In this document: one piece after another, positions 62,745-64,000 of the stretch | Numbering within the stretch: the stretch's first letter is position 1 | Layout: the number at the start of each line of letters is the position of its first letter | Source: Prorocentrum cordatum | Taxonomy: Eukaryota; Sar; Dinophyceae; Prorocentrales; Prorocentraceae | Length of the DNA: 64,000 nucleotides | Assembly: GCA_963575745.1 (NCBI GenBank) | Contig: CAUYUJ010021682.1 | Location: 562,692-626,691 of the forward strand | Reading direction: 5' to 3' | The notes under the pieces: generated by a model | What the model was told of the DNA's origin: nothing | Database searches by the model: none | The model's input: the letters and a program-made list of their open reading frames with translations, nothing else | Made by a program: the position numbers and the translations under genes

Positions 62745-63550
62745 CCCCCGTCCTCGCTCGAGCTCCCCCCCCCCAATTCTTGGACCCCCCCCCCGCTGCC
62801 CTCCCCGGTTTCTTGGACCCCCACCCGCTTGAGCTCGACCCCCCTCCGCCGGTTTGAGCTCGACCCCCCCCCGTCCTTGCTCGAGCTCCCCCCCCCTCGA
62901 TTCTTGGATCCCTCCCCCCCCCCGCTGCCCTCCCCGGTTTCTTGGACCTCCCCCCCCCCCGCTTGAGCTCGACCGCTCGAGCTTCCTCCTTGGACCCCCC
63001 CCCCGCTTGAGCTCGACCCCCCCCCCCCTCTCGCTCGAGCGCCCTCCCCGGTTTCTTGGACCCCCCCCCCGCTTGAGCTCGACCCCCCCCTCCGTCCCCG
63101 CTCGAGCTTCCTCCTGGACTTGGACCCCCCCCCCCGCTTGAGCTCGACCCCCCCCTTCCCCCGCTCGAGCTTCCCCCCCCCCCGCTTCGACCCCCCCCCG
63201 CTCCCCCCCTCCGCTTGAGCTCGACACCTCCCTCCGTGGTTTCTTGGACCCCCCCCCGCTTGAGCTCGACCCCCCCCTCCGTCCCCGCTCGAGCTTTCCT
63301 TCGACCACCCCCTCCGCTTGAGCTCGACCTCCCTCCCCGTCCTCGCTCGAGCTCCCCCCCCCCGCTTGAGCTCGACCCCCCCCCCCCCCTCCGTCCCCGC
63401 TCGAGCTTCCTCCTTGGACCCCCCCCTGCTTGAGCTCGACCCCCCCCCGTCCTCGCTCGAGCCCCCCCCCCTCGATTCTTGGACCCCCCCCCCCGCGCTG
63501 GAGCGTTCAGTGAATTGCGTGGATAATTCGCCGGATCCCGACCCCCCCCC
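62745..63550 (+). repeat. C-rich minisatellite with GCTTGAGCTCGACC units
   Basis: About 800 bp of alternating CCGCTTGAGCTCGACCCCCC, CGCTCGAGCTTCCTCC and GGTTTCTTGGACCCCCC units separated by C6-C14 runs. The embedded GAGCTC and CTCGAG palindromes recur regularly. Confidence 0.9.
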
Positions 63551-64000
63551 CAGAGCGAAGCTTGAGCGAGCTCAAGCCCACGCTCTCAGAAACTCACACG
63601 CCGGATCGGCGGATTTACCAAAAAAATTTCGCTGTCGGACGTCGCTAGCTCTGTTTCGGGCCCAAGGGCCTTCACGGACCGACCACAGCTGGAGCCGAGG
63701 GCCCTGGCTGTGGTTTGGTTTGGCCCCAGCTCCGATTTGCGCGTCCACTGCGGCCACTTCGCACGACTCGCTCTGGAGCCTGAGGCCGCCAGCACCACGC
63801 GTGAAGCGCTGCACGCTCCAAATGCCGCTCCCTCCTCTGTCCCCCTCCGCGGCCGCCCTGGCCCGTCTCCATCCGCATTCGGTGCGCATTTCGTTCGGCC
63901 GCCGCCCAGCTGCTGCTCCTCGACACTTGAGTGTCTCCACGCCGCCGCTGACACAAAAGTTTACGCGGCCACGGCGCTCGCTGGTTTTGTTTGACTTGTC
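63551..64000. other. Unique GC-rich end of window, no supported gene
   Basis: Overlapping short frames on both strands have no recognisable domain. A gene continuing beyond the window cannot be excluded. Confidence 0.5.

Noticed and set aside
62745-63550. CRISPR-like array
   Set aside because: Repeat and spacer lengths are irregular, spacers are mostly C runs, the context is eukaryotic and no cas genes are present.
1-64000. tRNA, rRNA or snRNA genes
   Set aside because: No cloverleaf with conserved A/B boxes, no rRNA core sequence and no snRNA was recognised by eye.

Overview
This window looks like the nuclear genome of a dinoflagellate. The main evidence is a perfect 22-nt dinoflagellate spliced-leader (DinoSL) sequence embedded in the DNA at 46832-46853, with near-perfect or tandem copies at 29435-29489, 33903-33923 and 39870-39906. 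The sequence is GC-rich, full of trinucleotide microsatellites, and dominated by retroelements of the kinds described in dinoflagellates (copia polyprotein with an HGDD reverse transcriptase box, LINEs with extra C-terminal zinc fingers). There are no bacterial-style operons, rRNA, tRNA or CRISPR. The species cannot be named from the sequence alone; a large free-living genome such as Prorocentrum is plausible but not shown. LAYOUT. 1-9.6 kb: non-coding, GC-rich, with microsatellites, a 118-bp direct duplication, short GGCCTCTTGG-type arrays and two degenerate SL-like relics. 9.6-11.9 kb and 19.0 kb: a long GGCCTCTTGGGCCGTC minisatellite with a higher-order repeat. 11.9-19.0 kb: a complete copia-type LTR retrotransposon (identical 158-bp LTRs, PBS, PPT, 5-bp target duplication) inserted in that minisatellite; its polyprotein ends in a membrane helix and a SAP-like DNA-binding motif. 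20-21.4 kb: a minus-strand gene of unknown function made of ~21-residue hydrophilic repeats. 23.2-29.5 kb: a nearly full-length but decayed minus-strand LINE (ORF1, endonuclease, RT, RNase H, zinc finger). 31.6-33.9 kb: a 5'-truncated minus-strand LINE. 33.9-38.9 kb: a plus-strand LINE with one clear frameshift. 39.9-46.1 kb: a decayed plus-strand LINE interrupted by a 1.38-kb repeat element. 46.8-52.6 kb: the only convincing host-type protein gene, an intronless SL-tagged retrogene for a huge cysteine-rich multipass membrane protein. 52.6-55.4 kb: tandem and dispersed repeats. 55.9-58.1 kb: a LINE 3' fragment. 58.7-64 kb: minisatellites, another copy of the 41.5-kb repeat element and simple repeats. 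HOW IT FITS TOGETHER. Several LINE copies sit inside (TCC)n arrays that have the same strand polarity on both sides, and three carry SL sequence at their 5' end. This suggests that trans-spliced transcripts were reverse-transcribed and inserted into TCC microsatellites. The same SL-mediated recycling explains the intronless membrane-protein gene. Minisatellite-bearing elements then invaded these retroelements.
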